Assembly: GCA_016234655.1 (NCBI GenBank)
Contig: JACRAU010000033.1
Coordinates: 1 to 64,000 of the forward strand
Direction: 5' to 3'
Source of the DNA: Betaproteobacteria bacterium
GTDB lineage: Bacteria; Pseudomonadota; Gammaproteobacteria; Burkholderiales; Thiobacillaceae
Length of the DNA stretch: 64,000 bases
The notes below the pieces were generated by a model. That model was not told the origin of the DNA, did not search any database, and was given only the letters and a program-made list of their open reading frames with translations. Shown here piece after piece: positions 1 through 8,300 of this stretch (position 1 is its first letter; the number at the start of each line of letters is the position of its first letter). A program made the position numbers and the translations under genes.

Positions 1-227
1 ACTTGTGTCTTGAATGCCGGCGAGTGGTTCCGCCGCTTCCTTCTTGCCATGCTCTTGCTCCTTCAAAAGACCGCTTTCGCGGCCATCTGTAAAAGCAAGG
101 CTATCACTTATCCCCCTGTCCAATTTCTTGAGGCCGGCTCTCTCGATCAGAGAGTGGCGCCACGGTTCGATAGGCGCCGACCCTGTGAGGAAGAGACCGC
201 GAGTTACTTCGTGCTTGCCAGAAAACA

Positions 228-1676
228 ATGTCGCTAAAACACCAAGCGTTTTCAGCCATCCGGTGGACGACGACCGCGACCGTAGCCAAAACATTGCTAC
301 AAATCGGCCAGGTCGCAGTCTTGGCGAGGCTTCTCACCCCATCGGACTATGGTTTGATGGCCATTGTGAGCTTGGTATTAAGCTTCGCCTTGTTATTTGT
401 CGACTTAGGTTTAAGTAGCGCCTACTTGCAAAGGCAGCAGGTCTCGGATGAAGAGCGTTCCAGCCTATTTTGGCTGAATATCGCGTTGGCTGCGGTGGTC
501 ACCATTTTGGTGATGATTTTAAGCCCGGTGCTGGCTATCTTTTTTGGCGATATGCGGCTAGCGCAGCCACTGGTGTTGAGCTCATTGATCTTCCTAATCG
601 GTGCATTGGGGCAGCAGCCTAGAATTACCATGGAAAAGACGCTGAATTTCAGGCCGTTGGCGGTTCTGGAGATAGTGGTTGCCATATTCGGCTTTGTCGC
701 AGCAACCTTGGCGGCCTTGGCGGGCCTGGGGATCTATGCACTCGTGTTAGGTGGACTTGTGACTGCAGCTGCAAGCACCTTGCTGGCATGGGTTTATCTT
801 TCCGGCGGATGGCGACCCAAGATGTGCTTTAGCATTGCAAATATCCGACCTTTCATTGGGTTTGGCAGCGCTACAATGGTGAACGATGCCATCAATCAGA
901 TAAATATGGGGCTCGATTTGCTGCTGGGTGGTCGATATCTGATGGCATCTCAACTTGGCCTATACAGCATTCCACGCAACCTTGTTTTGCAGATTCAATT
1001 TGCGGTCAATCCCATTGTTACTAGGGTTGGCTTTCCCCTGATTGCACAAATTCAGAGCGATATTCCACGTGTCAAGTCCGTCTATTTGAAGACGTTGAAT
1101 ATGACGGCATCCACGAACGCGCCTTTGTATATTGGCTTGGCTTTTTTTTCGTCTGAAGTCGTACAAATACTTCTCGGGGAAAAATGGGCCGCAGCGGGGG
1201 ACTTAATGCGTATCCTGGCCATATGGGGATATGTGCGGTCGACGGCCAACCCAGTTGGTAGTCTGTTGATGGGAATGGGCCGCGCGAACTTGTCGATGGT
1301 TTGGAACGCGGCAATGTTTGTGATATTGCCGCCCTTGCTTTGGCTGGGTTCAAGCCATGGCCCGGAAGGCTTGGCTTGGGCACTCCTGCTATTTTCCGTA
1401 GTTATGTATATTCCGAACTGGTATTGGCTGGTGCGCCCGGTATGCCAAGCCGGTTTAATCGAATATGCGGCTGCCACAATGTGGCCGCTGCTGGTGGCGT
1501 TGTCGGCAGTGGCGCCCGCTTACCTCATTGCCGACGTGTTCGCGTCTTCGGGCTTGAGGCTGATGGTGGGTTGTGCGGTAGCGGCGCCACTCTATTTTCT
1601 ATTTAGCTATTTAGGCAATCGCGATTGGCTAAGCGCGATAATGGAATTGTTGGGCCGAAAAAAAAGGCTGGCCTGA
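228..1676 (+). CDS. Wzx/WzxC-type polysaccharide flippase (MOP superfamily)
   Basis: Polytopic inner-membrane protein of 482 residues, expected to move lipid-linked glycan repeat units across the membrane for O-antigen or exopolysaccharide assembly. The N-terminus (AIRWTTTATVAKTLLQIGQV, then ARLLTPSDYGLMAI) is typical of the lipopolysaccharide flippase family, and about 12 hydrophobic segments run through the protein. Length is normal for the family. It is followed after 2 nt by a GT2 glycosyltransferase, so the two are probably co-transcribed. The gene is more AT-rich than those from 3 kb onward, suggesting separate acquisition. ATG at 228 is the first plausible start; no strong Shine-Dalgarno is visible. 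Its transported substrate cannot be read from sequence. Confidence 0.87.
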   Translation: MSLKHQAFSAIRWTTTATVAKTLLQIGQVAVLARLLTPSDYGLMAIVSLVLSFALLFVDLGLSSAYLQRQQVSDEERSSLFWLNIALAAVVTILVMILSPVLAIFFGDMRLAQPLVLSSLIFLIGALGQQPRITMEKTLNFRPLAVLEIVVAIFGFVAATLAALAGLGIYALVLGGLVTAAASTLLAWVYLSGGWRPKMCFSIANIRPFIGFGSATMVNDAINQINMGLDLLLGGRYLMASQLGLYSIPRNLVLQIQFAVNPIVTRVGFPLIAQIQSDIPRVKSVYLKTLNMTASTNAPLYIGLAFFSSEVVQILLGEKWAAAGDLMRILAIWGYVRSTANPVGSLLMGMGRANLSMVWNAAMFVILPPLLWLGSSHGPEGLAWALLLFSVVMYIPNWYWLVRPVCQAGLIEYAAATMWPLLVALSAVAPAYLIADVFASSGLRLMVGCAVAAPLYFLFSYLGNRDWLSAIMELLGRKKRLA

Positions 1677-1678
1677 GT

Positions 1679-2587
1679 ATGCAGCGTCCTATCGAGATCA
1701 GCGTAGTCATCCCAGCAAAAAACCGTGCCGGCACCTTGCCGGAATGCCTCGAATCCGTTTTAGCCCAGACCTATCCCGCGAGCGAAATCATCGTCGTGGA
1801 CGACGGGTCAACAGACGATACACACATGATCGTGGAATCGTATGCCCCTCGGGGGGTCAGTTATGTACGCCTAACTGTCGGGAAAGGCGCCCAGGCGGCC
1901 CGTAACTTTGGCATTGGCATGGCTAAATGCGAGTGGATTGCATTCCAAGATTCGGATGATGTCTGGCTCCCTGACAAGCTGGCGTTACAGGTCAAAGCCT
2001 TGAAAGAGTATGGCTTCGATCCGCTTACGGTTGTTCATGGCAATGGGCTGAAATGTTTCACTGCCATGGGCAAGAAAATGCCTTTTTCAGTACCGCATAT
2101 GGCAGGGTGGTGCTACGAAAAGCTATTGCTGCAACCCGCGCCGATGTTCCAATCGATGCTCACATCGAAAACTGCGATTTTACAGGCGGTCGGACTCGAC
2201 AACGATTGCCCGTCCTATCAGGAGTGGGACACTTCAATACGCCTGTCGAGGCATTGCCAATTCATGCATATCGAGCAGCCGCTTTTCGAATGGCACTGGC
2301 ATGACGGCGATACCATCAGCAAAGACCTTCGCCGCGACGTATTGGGATTTAACTATGTAATGAATGCACATAGGTCAGAAATCATGGCGGTGCATGGCAT
2401 GAAGGCGTGGAGAAAGCTAAAGATTACGAATGTCGTACGTGCTCTACGCTGGGGCCTATGGGACGAAGCAATGGCCTTTATGAATGGCGAGCCTACTTGC
2501 CCGGCTTTTATTTTTGCGAGGGCGCTGGCTAAGACTCGCCGTTTCCCCGCAGGGACGGCCACGCTATTAAAGCTGCTTGCCGTTTGA
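1679..2587 (+). CDS. Glycosyltransferase family 2
   Basis: A 302-residue GT-A fold glycosyltransferase, likely cytoplasmic, adding one sugar to the growing glycan. The N-terminus carries the GT2 nucleotide-sugar signature (ISVVIPAKNRAGTL, then IIVVDDGSTDDT), followed by a metal-binding acidic motif in FQDSDDVW. The track starts this ORF at 1625, inside the flippase. ATG at 1679, 2 nt after the flippase stop, is better because the GT2 fold begins at once. Base composition resembles the flippase, so the pair looks like one imported unit. Donor and acceptor sugars are unknown. Confidence 0.87.
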   Translation: MQRPIEISVVIPAKNRAGTLPECLESVLAQTYPASEIIVVDDGSTDDTHMIVESYAPRGVSYVRLTVGKGAQAARNFGIGMAKCEWIAFQDSDDVWLPDKLALQVKALKEYGFDPLTVVHGNGLKCFTAMGKKMPFSVPHMAGWCYEKLLLQPAPMFQSMLTSKTAILQAVGLDNDCPSYQEWDTSIRLSRHCQFMHIEQPLFEWHWHDGDTISKDLRRDVLGFNYVMNAHRSEIMAVHGMKAWRKLKITNVVRALRWGLWDEAMAFMNGEPTCPAFIFARALAKTRRFPAGTATLLKLLAV

Positions 2588-2605
2588 TTTTTGGTGGAGA
2601 CATAC

Positions 2606-3043
2606 ATGGTCGACAGGATTACGCACAACAACAAGGAACTTGCACTGATCATACGATCCACCTTCCACAAGGACGGCATCGAGTTCTTCACGCCCGGCAG
2701 CTATTCCCAGCAGATCGGCTACATGAACCGGCCGGCTGGCTACGTGATCGCGCCGCATGTGCATAACCCGGTGGCGCGCGAGGTGCATTACACCAACGAG
2801 GTATTGTTCATTCGTTCCGGCCGGCTGCGGGTGGATTTCTATTCCGAGGATAGGCAATACCTGGAGAGCGCGATTCTCGGTGCTGGCGACGTGATTCTTC
2901 TGGCCCATGGCGGACACGGTTTCGAGATGCTGGAGCCGACCGAGATCATCGAAGTGAAGCAAGGGCCTTATGCCGGCGATCACGATAAAACCCGTTTCGA
3001 TAGCGCCATACCCGCCAAACTGAAATTGCACGATCAATCATGA
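2606..3043 (+). CDS. Cupin-fold small protein of the sugar cluster
   Basis: A 145-residue protein with a cupin-like beta-rich pattern: an APHVHNP metal-ligand-like motif, a central GRLRVDFY strand and a GDVILLAHGGHGF strand with a second histidine. It is probably cytoplasmic. It overlaps the DegT aminotransferase by 4 nt, so translation is probably coupled, and a role in making or modifying the same sugar is inferred. The track starts at a TTG (2591), but the purine-rich GGTGGAGA directly before ATG 2606 favours the later start. No specific enzymatic activity can be assigned; a sugar isomerase or a regulatory sugar-binding protein are both possible. Confidence 0.7.
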   Translation: MVDRITHNNKELALIIRSTFHKDGIEFFTPGSYSQQIGYMNRPAGYVIAPHVHNPVAREVHYTNEVLFIRSGRLRVDFYSEDRQYLESAILGAGDVILLAHGGHGFEMLEPTEIIEVKQGPYAGDHDKTRFDSAIPAKLKLHDQS

Positions 3044-4152
3044 TTCCGGTCAACGAACCGCTGCTCGACGGCAACGAAAAACAATACCTGCTCGAATGCA
3101 TCGAGACCGGCTGGATTTCGTCCGAAGGCCCCTTCGTCAAGCAGTTCGAGGAGCGGTTCGCCGAGCGAGTCGAGCGCCGGCATGGTATTGCCGTCAGCAA
3201 CGGCACGGCGGCGCTGGATGCCGCCATCGAGGCGCTGGGCATCGGGCCGGGCGACGAGGTGATCATGCCCGCCTTCACCATCATCTCCTGCATCGGTCAG
3301 ATCGTGCGGGCCGGGGCCAAGCCGGTGCTGGTGGACAGCGACCCCGTCACCTGGAACATGGATGTCAGCCAGATCGAGGCCAAGGTCACGCCGCGCACCA
3401 AGGCCGTCATGGCGGTGCATATCTATGGCCTGCCGGTCGACATGGACCCCGTGCTGGCCATTGCCCGCCGGCACGGCCTGAAGGTGCTGGAAGACGCGGC
3501 CCAGATGCACGGCCAGACCTACAAGGGCCGGCCTTGCGGCAGCCTGGGCGACGTCGGCACCTTCAGCTTCTACCCCAACAAGCACATCACCACGGGCGAG
3601 GGCGGCATGATCGTCGCCGACGACGACCGGCTCGCCGAGGTCTGCCGGAGCCTGCGCAACCTGTGCTTCCAGCCCGGCAAGCGTTTCGTGCACGAGCGCC
3701 TGGGCTGGAACCTGCGCATGACCAATATGCAGGCCGCCTTGGGCCTCGCCCAATTGGAACGGCTGGACGAATTCGTCGGCCGCAAGCGTGCCATGGGTGC
3801 GCGCTACAACACCTTGTTGAATGGCTTGGCGGGCGCACAACTACCGCTGCCGCGCACCGACTATGCCGAAAACATCTATTGGGTCTACGGCCTGGTGCTG
3901 GACGACGCCCTGGCGCTGGACGCCGAAGAGGCCATGCGGCGCCTGGCGGCGAAGGGCGTCGGCTGCCGCCCCTTCTTCTGGCCCATGCACGAGCAGCCCG
4001 TGTTGCAACAGATGGGCTTGTTTAAGGGCGAGCGCTATCCGGTAGCGGAGCGCCTGGCCCGGCGCGGTTTCTATTTGCCCAGTGGCCTGGCGTTGCAGCC
4101 CGCGCAACAAGACCAGGTCGCGGCGGCGCTGAAGGAAGTACTGCATGGCTGA
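3040..4152 (+). CDS. DegT/DnrJ/EryC1/StrS-family PLP aminotransferase
   Basis: A 370-residue fold-type I aminotransferase of the sugar aminotransferase family, which converts a nucleotide-linked keto-sugar to an amino-sugar. Visible hallmarks are NGTAALDAAIEALGIGPGDEV near residue 54, the PLP-contacting EDAAQ at 151-155, and the likely Schiff-base lysine K181 in SFYPNKHITTGEGG. Length is usual for the family. It overlaps the upstream cupin gene and the downstream methyltransferase (8 nt), forming a tight module. No 4,6-dehydratase lies in the window, so the keto-sugar must come from elsewhere. Family assignment is firm; substrate is not. Confidence 0.92.
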   Translation: MIPVNEPLLDGNEKQYLLECIETGWISSEGPFVKQFEERFAERVERRHGIAVSNGTAALDAAIEALGIGPGDEVIMPAFTIISCIGQIVRAGAKPVLVDSDPVTWNMDVSQIEAKVTPRTKAVMAVHIYGLPVDMDPVLAIARRHGLKVLEDAAQMHGQTYKGRPCGSLGDVGTFSFYPNKHITTGEGGMIVADDDRLAEVCRSLRNLCFQPGKRFVHERLGWNLRMTNMQAALGLAQLERLDEFVGRKRAMGARYNTLLNGLAGAQLPLPRTDYAENIYWVYGLVLDDALALDAEEAMRRLAAKGVGCRPFFWPMHEQPVLQQMGLFKGERYPVAERLARRGFYLPSGLALQPAQQDQVAAALKEVLHG

Positions 4153-4912
4153 GTCAACTCAAGATAAGGCTGATGAGGGCATCTTCGATGCCTATGCCGC
4201 CTATTACGACCTGCTCTACCGGGACAAGGATTACGTCGGCGAGGCCGCCTACGTGCATGGCCTGATCCAGCGCCACAACCCGGCTGCGCGCGAGGTGCTC
4301 GAACTTGGCTGCGGTACGGGAGCGCATGCCACATGCCTTGCCGGCCATGGCTATCGGATCATCGGTGTCGACCGAAGCGAGGCCATGGTGCGGCGAGCCC
4401 GAGCCCGCGCCGCCGACATCGAGTTCACAACGGGCGACCTGCGTAACTTCCGGGCGGGCAAGACCTTCGACGTGGTCCTGGCCTTGTTCCACGTCATCAG
4501 CTACCAGACCGGCAATGCCGACCTTCAGGCGACGATGGCCACGGCGGCCGCGCATCTACGCCCCGGCGGGCTGTTCATCTTCGATTGCTGGTACGGCCCC
4601 GGCGTGTTGTCGGACCCGCCGGCGACACGGGTGCGGCGCCTGAGCGGCGACGGCATCGCCGTGACCCGTATCGCCGAACCCGAGCATCGCCCTAACGAGA
4701 ACCGGGTGGACGTGCATTACGAGGTGCTCGTGGAAGGCCGGCAGGGGCTGCAACGCATCAACGAGACACATGCCATACGCTATCTGTTCGCGCCGGAAGT
4801 CGATCTGCTGCTAGAGACGGCAGGCTTGCGGCGGCTCGCCCTGCTGAATTGGCTGGAGCACGAGCCGCCACGGCTTGCCAGCTGGAACGCCTGCTTCGTT
4901 GTCACTAAATGA
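4145..4912 (+). CDS. Class I SAM-dependent methyltransferase
   Basis: A 255-residue Rossmann-fold methyltransferase. Motif I is EVLELGCGTGAHA (about residues 50-62), followed by an acidic post-I residue in IIGVDRSEAMV and a GDLRNF motif. The family includes N-methyltransferases acting on amino-deoxysugars. Directly behind a DegT aminotransferase, with an 8-nt overlap, N-methylation of the new amino group is a reasonable inference, though O-methylation is possible. Its stop overlaps the start of the next glycosyltransferase by 4 nt, so the cupin-aminotransferase-methyltransferase-GT genes form one transcription unit. Confidence 0.85.
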   Translation: MAESTQDKADEGIFDAYAAYYDLLYRDKDYVGEAAYVHGLIQRHNPAAREVLELGCGTGAHATCLAGHGYRIIGVDRSEAMVRRARARAADIEFTTGDLRNFRAGKTFDVVLALFHVISYQTGNADLQATMATAAAHLRPGGLFIFDCWYGPGVLSDPPATRVRRLSGDGIAVTRIAEPEHRPNENRVDVHYEVLVEGRQGLQRINETHAIRYLFAPEVDLLLETAGLRRLALLNWLEHEPPRLASWNACFVVTK

Positions 4913-6087
4913 AGCGCATCGGCCTTTATCTAGGATTTCCCCCGGAGGGCGGAGGTGCCTTCCAGTATGCCCAGTCCGTGCTCGATGCCTTGGCAAATCT
5001 GCCCCCGTCCCACTATGAGATCGTAGTGGCCCACGCCCACCCAGCCTGGCCGACGAAGCTGGAAAAATATGGTAGCCGTCTCGCACACATCGAGTTGCAC
5101 GAGGGTGGGATGGAGTTTCTGATACGCACCGCACTGCGCTTCGGTCTACCGCTATCCCTCTGGAGGCGGGCGGGCCGGTACCTGCATCCCTTTACCCAGC
5201 GCCTCCTCGACGAGGCCTGTGACCTCTGGCTCTTCCCCGCCCAGGAAGTCTGGACCTACGCTGTACCGACAACCAACCTTGGGGTCATCCACGACCTGAT
5301 GCATCGCTACGAGGCCAGCTTTCCAGAGGTCTCATCCTTTGGCCTCTTCCGCCGGCGAGAGCGCCACTACCGGCATATCTGCGGCTATGCCCGAGCAGTT
5401 CTGGTGGATTCGGAAGTCGGCAAGCGACAGGTGATGGAGTCCTACGGCCAGAGCGCCGATCGCCTTCACGTCCTGCCTTTCGTGGCCCCGGCCTATATGC
5501 ATTCAGATGGTGTTCCGGCTGGATTCGAGCATCGTTATCGTCTCCCCGCGAGATTTATTTTCTATCCCGCCCAGTTTTGGGGGCACAAGAACCACATCCG
5601 CTTACTGCAGGCCATGGCAGCAGTACGCCCGGTCGTGCCTGATCTCCATCTAGTCCTCGCGGGATCGAAGAAGAATGCTTATCCCCGTGTCCTGGAGGAA
5701 ATCGAACGGCTGGACTTGGTGGAGCAGGTGCATGTGCTGGGCTATGTATCTGACGAGGACATGCCGGTGTTCTACCGGCGCGCGCTAGCCCTGATAATGC
5801 CAACCTTCTTCGGTCCCACCAATATCCCTCCCTTGGAGGCCATGGCCATTGGCTGCCCTATGGCCGTCTCCGGCATTTATGCCATGAGCGAACAGGTAGG
5901 TGACGCAGCACTGCTGTTTGATCCTCGCTCGGTAGACGAGATCGCCCAGGCTGTTCTCCGCCTCGCTACGGAGGAAGACCTCCGCCATCGGCTGGCCGAG
6001 GCTGGCCGGGAGAGGGCAGCCCGCTGGGGGCAGGCCCATTTCAACGAGCGCCTGCGAGGCATTCTCGATACGGTATTAGGGACATGA
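4909..6087 (+). CDS. Glycosyltransferase family 4 (GT-B fold)
   Basis: A 392-residue retaining-type GT-B glycosyltransferase. The N-terminal domain starts with KRIGLYLGFPPEGGGAFQYAQSV, a glycine-rich acceptor-side loop. The C-terminal domain has FIFYPAQFWGHKNH and the donor-binding EX7E-like region PTFFGPTNIPPLEAMAIGCPMAVS, as in mannosyl- and glucosyltransferases of the family. It overlaps both neighbours by 4 nt. Likely cytoplasmic or peripheral at the inner membrane, extending a lipid-linked oligosaccharide. Sugar specificity cannot be read. Confidence 0.88.
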   Translation: MKRIGLYLGFPPEGGGAFQYAQSVLDALANLPPSHYEIVVAHAHPAWPTKLEKYGSRLAHIELHEGGMEFLIRTALRFGLPLSLWRRAGRYLHPFTQRLLDEACDLWLFPAQEVWTYAVPTTNLGVIHDLMHRYEASFPEVSSFGLFRRRERHYRHICGYARAVLVDSEVGKRQVMESYGQSADRLHVLPFVAPAYMHSDGVPAGFEHRYRLPARFIFYPAQFWGHKNHIRLLQAMAAVRPVVPDLHLVLAGSKKNAYPRVLEEIERLDLVEQVHVLGYVSDEDMPVFYRRALALIMPTFFGPTNIPPLEAMAIGCPMAVSGIYAMSEQVGDAALLFDPRSVDEIAQAVLRLATEEDLRHRLAEAGRERAARWGQAHFNERLRGILDTVLGT

Positions 6088-7151
6088 GGCTACTCTGTCT
6101 TTGCAAGCGCCGCCCCCAGGGCCGGGATCTTTTTACCCAACCCTACGGCCGCTTCTATCATCTCCCGCGCCTGCTCGCGGAGCGCGGCCATGAGGTGCAC
6201 ATACTGCTCCTCGGCTATCGGAACGAACCCGCCACCTATCGGCAAGAGGGCAATCTGCATTGGCATGCGGTTTCCGCCTTGCACTGGGGGCCTTGGCCCT
6301 ATCTGGCCAAGGCCGGTCGGTTGGCGGCCGATGTCAAGCCGGACTGGGTGTTCGGCCTGTCCGATACTTGGTATGGCATCCTGGCCGAGCGGCTGGCTAG
6401 GCGGCATGGCGCGCGATCGCTCATCGATGCCTACGACAACTACGAGAGCTACATCCCTTGGCTCAAGCCGCTGCACGGCTTGTGGCGGCGCGCGCTGGCG
6501 CGGGCCGACGCGGTGACCGCAGTGGGGCCGCAGTTGGCGGCATGGATGAGTACCTGCGCCGGAGGCCGGCCGGTCGAGGTGATCCCGATGGCGGCGGACC
6601 CCATCTTTGCGCCGCTCGATAAAGCGGCTTGCCGGCAGCAGCTGGGCCTGCCGGCCGATGCAACTCTGGTTGGCTATGCCGGTGCCCTGCACCCCAGCCG
6701 CGACATGGAATTGTTGTTCCAAACGTATGCCCGGCTGCGCGCGGCCGATCTACGAATCGAGCTTGTCCTGTCCGGTCGCCTGGCCAAGGGCATCGCCTTG
6801 CCGGCTGGCACCCATTGGCTCGGCTATCGGCCCGCCGAAGAAGTGCCGTTGATTCTCAACAGCCTGGACTTGGTGTTCGTGCTCAACAAGCCCGGTGCCT
6901 TCGGCGATTACAGCTATCCGGCCAAGCTCTACGAGGCCCTAGCCTGCGGCGTGCCGGTGGTGGCGGCGGATGTGCCGGGGACGGCTTGGGTGCTGCGCGA
7001 TCGTCCCGAGTCGCTAGCCAGGGCGGGAGATGCGGAGGACATGGCTAGGAAGGCGGGGCAGATGCTGGCCTTGGGCAAAACCGTACGCCCCGTGGCTAGT
7101 GTCAGCTGGCAGGAATCAACCGACAAGTTGGAGGAAATTCTTCAACATTGA
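6084..7151 (+). CDS. Glycosyltransferase, GT4-like
   Basis: A 355-residue GT-B glycosyltransferase. It opens with MRLLCLCKRRP and an ERGHEVHILLLGYR N-terminal strand pattern. The C-terminal donor site includes VGYAGALHPSRDMELLFQTY and YPAKLYEALACGVPVVAADVPG. It starts 4 nt inside the previous GT gene and ends the plus-strand half of the glycan cluster; the next genes converge on it from the minus strand. It is slightly shorter than many GT4 enzymes but has both domains. Likely adds a sugar in the same pathway as its neighbours. Confidence 0.85.
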   Translation: MRLLCLCKRRPQGRDLFTQPYGRFYHLPRLLAERGHEVHILLLGYRNEPATYRQEGNLHWHAVSALHWGPWPYLAKAGRLAADVKPDWVFGLSDTWYGILAERLARRHGARSLIDAYDNYESYIPWLKPLHGLWRRALARADAVTAVGPQLAAWMSTCAGGRPVEVIPMAADPIFAPLDKAACRQQLGLPADATLVGYAGALHPSRDMELLFQTYARLRAADLRIELVLSGRLAKGIALPAGTHWLGYRPAEEVPLILNSLDLVFVLNKPGAFGDYSYPAKLYEALACGVPVVAADVPGTAWVLRDRPESLARAGDAEDMARKAGQMLALGKTVRPVASVSWQESTDKLEEILQH

Positions 7152-7229
7152 AAGCCGTGCTCATATTCGTGCCAAGCGAATAGATGGTACGGGCACACAT
7201 GGCGATCGCGCCGCTGCACGTTATTGCGT

Positions 7230-8300
7230 CTAACGCATATGGCGGGCCAGTGCATTTGTGAACCTAGGCCGATCTCTCTGGTCTAGATGCGATCCATCCG
7301 GGCACACGAAGCCGGCCAAATCAAGATGGTCTTCGAAATGAATGGTCATAGCGAAGGTAGATGTCACGATAGGGTCCCAAAACAATTTGCGTGGATATCG
7401 TTTGTCTTCGATCTTCTTGACCAAGCCACTCATGGGCATAACAACGAATATAACCCGGCCGCCACGCGTTTGAATGTTTCTGACGGCTGTTTCGAGTCTG
7501 GGCAGTGCTTCGAGAAAAGTCTTGTTGCTACTGGGTCTGGCCTGATCAATCCGGGCCGCAAGAAAGCTCTCGATTTGCTCCGGAGAGAATCCCGCAGGGA
7601 TCTTTATCTCTTCGCCGAGATTGCGCATTACCCGTGCCAAATAGAAGCTTGGCATGGGCACCATTTGATAATCGGCTGCCCGCGAGCGATCAGGATAGGT
7701 TACCAGGTACTGACGCACCGGGTTGGGATTCAGTAATCGATGATGCAGTGCATCCCAGGGGCGTGCGCCATCTGAAAAATTACGCAGGTTGTCACTTCGC
7801 AGCTGGCCGAGGCGGGCTTCGATCAACCCATAATTCAGTGGTCGTTGGTAGTTGCCTCGGTCGAAATTCTCCTGATATAGATGGCTGGCATCGCGGCGCG
7901 TGCCGCCAATATCGTCGAATTGAATACCGACCAGTACCGTGCCATTGATCTCGGGATCATTCGCCAGCCCCTCCAAGATAGGCACGAACGAGCTGCCATC
8001 TATGGCGAGCTGCACTGGCTCAAGGCCGGTTGCATCGCGCAGGACGGCAAGATCGAAATCCAGCTGCACGCGGGAGGCGCCGACCAGGATCAGGGCGCGC
8101 CGGCCCAACTCTCGTGCCCTCAGGCGTTCCTGCATCCAACGATCCGGGCCGTCCTGCACGGTGGCCTGATAGCCCTTGGCGGCAAGCACCCCTTCGGTCA
8201 GGAAAACATAGGCTGCCGCGATCGTCAGGCCGCCCAACAGCAGCAGCGCCCAAGGCAGGCACGGGATGCGCTGGCTAGAACTGGAAATAGATAAATGCAC
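7230..8300 (-). CDS. SGNH-like membrane-anchored protein, partner of MBOAT
   Basis: A 356-residue protein with one N-terminal membrane anchor (about residues 15-35) and an extracytoplasmic domain. It has SGNH-hydrolase-like features: VGASR with candidate nucleophile S76 and a C-terminal DGSHLD (D335, H338) matching the DxxH block. Proteins of this type (AlgJ, AlgX, PatB) finish the transfer of acyl groups to polysaccharides after an MBOAT protein passes them across the membrane. It starts with GTG, preceded by a strong GGAGG, and overlaps the MBOAT gene by 26 nt, so the pair is translationally coupled. It is not close enough to a named family member for a gene symbol. Confidence 0.72.
   Translation of the reverse strand: MHLSISSSSQRIPCLPWALLLLGGLTIAAAYVFLTEGVLAAKGYQATVQDGPDRWMQERLRARELGRRALILVGASRVQLDFDLAVLRDATGLEPVQLAIDGSSFVPILEGLANDPEINGTVLVGIQFDDIGGTRRDASHLYQENFDRGNYQRPLNYGLIEARLGQLRSDNLRNFSDGARPWDALHHRLLNPNPVRQYLVTYPDRSRAADYQMVPMPSFYLARVMRNLGEEIKIPAGFSPEQIESFLAARIDQARPSSNKTFLEALPRLETAVRNIQTRGGRVIFVVMPMSGLVKKIEDKRYPRKLFWDPIVTSTFAMTIHFEDHLDLAGFVCPDGSHLDQRDRPRFTNALARHMR

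Noticed and set aside
1-227. Short ORFs before the flippase (10-237, 14-418)
   Set aside because: No ribosome site, no family resemblance, and overlap with the flippase start. The stretch may be the tail of an intergenic region; nothing is supportable.
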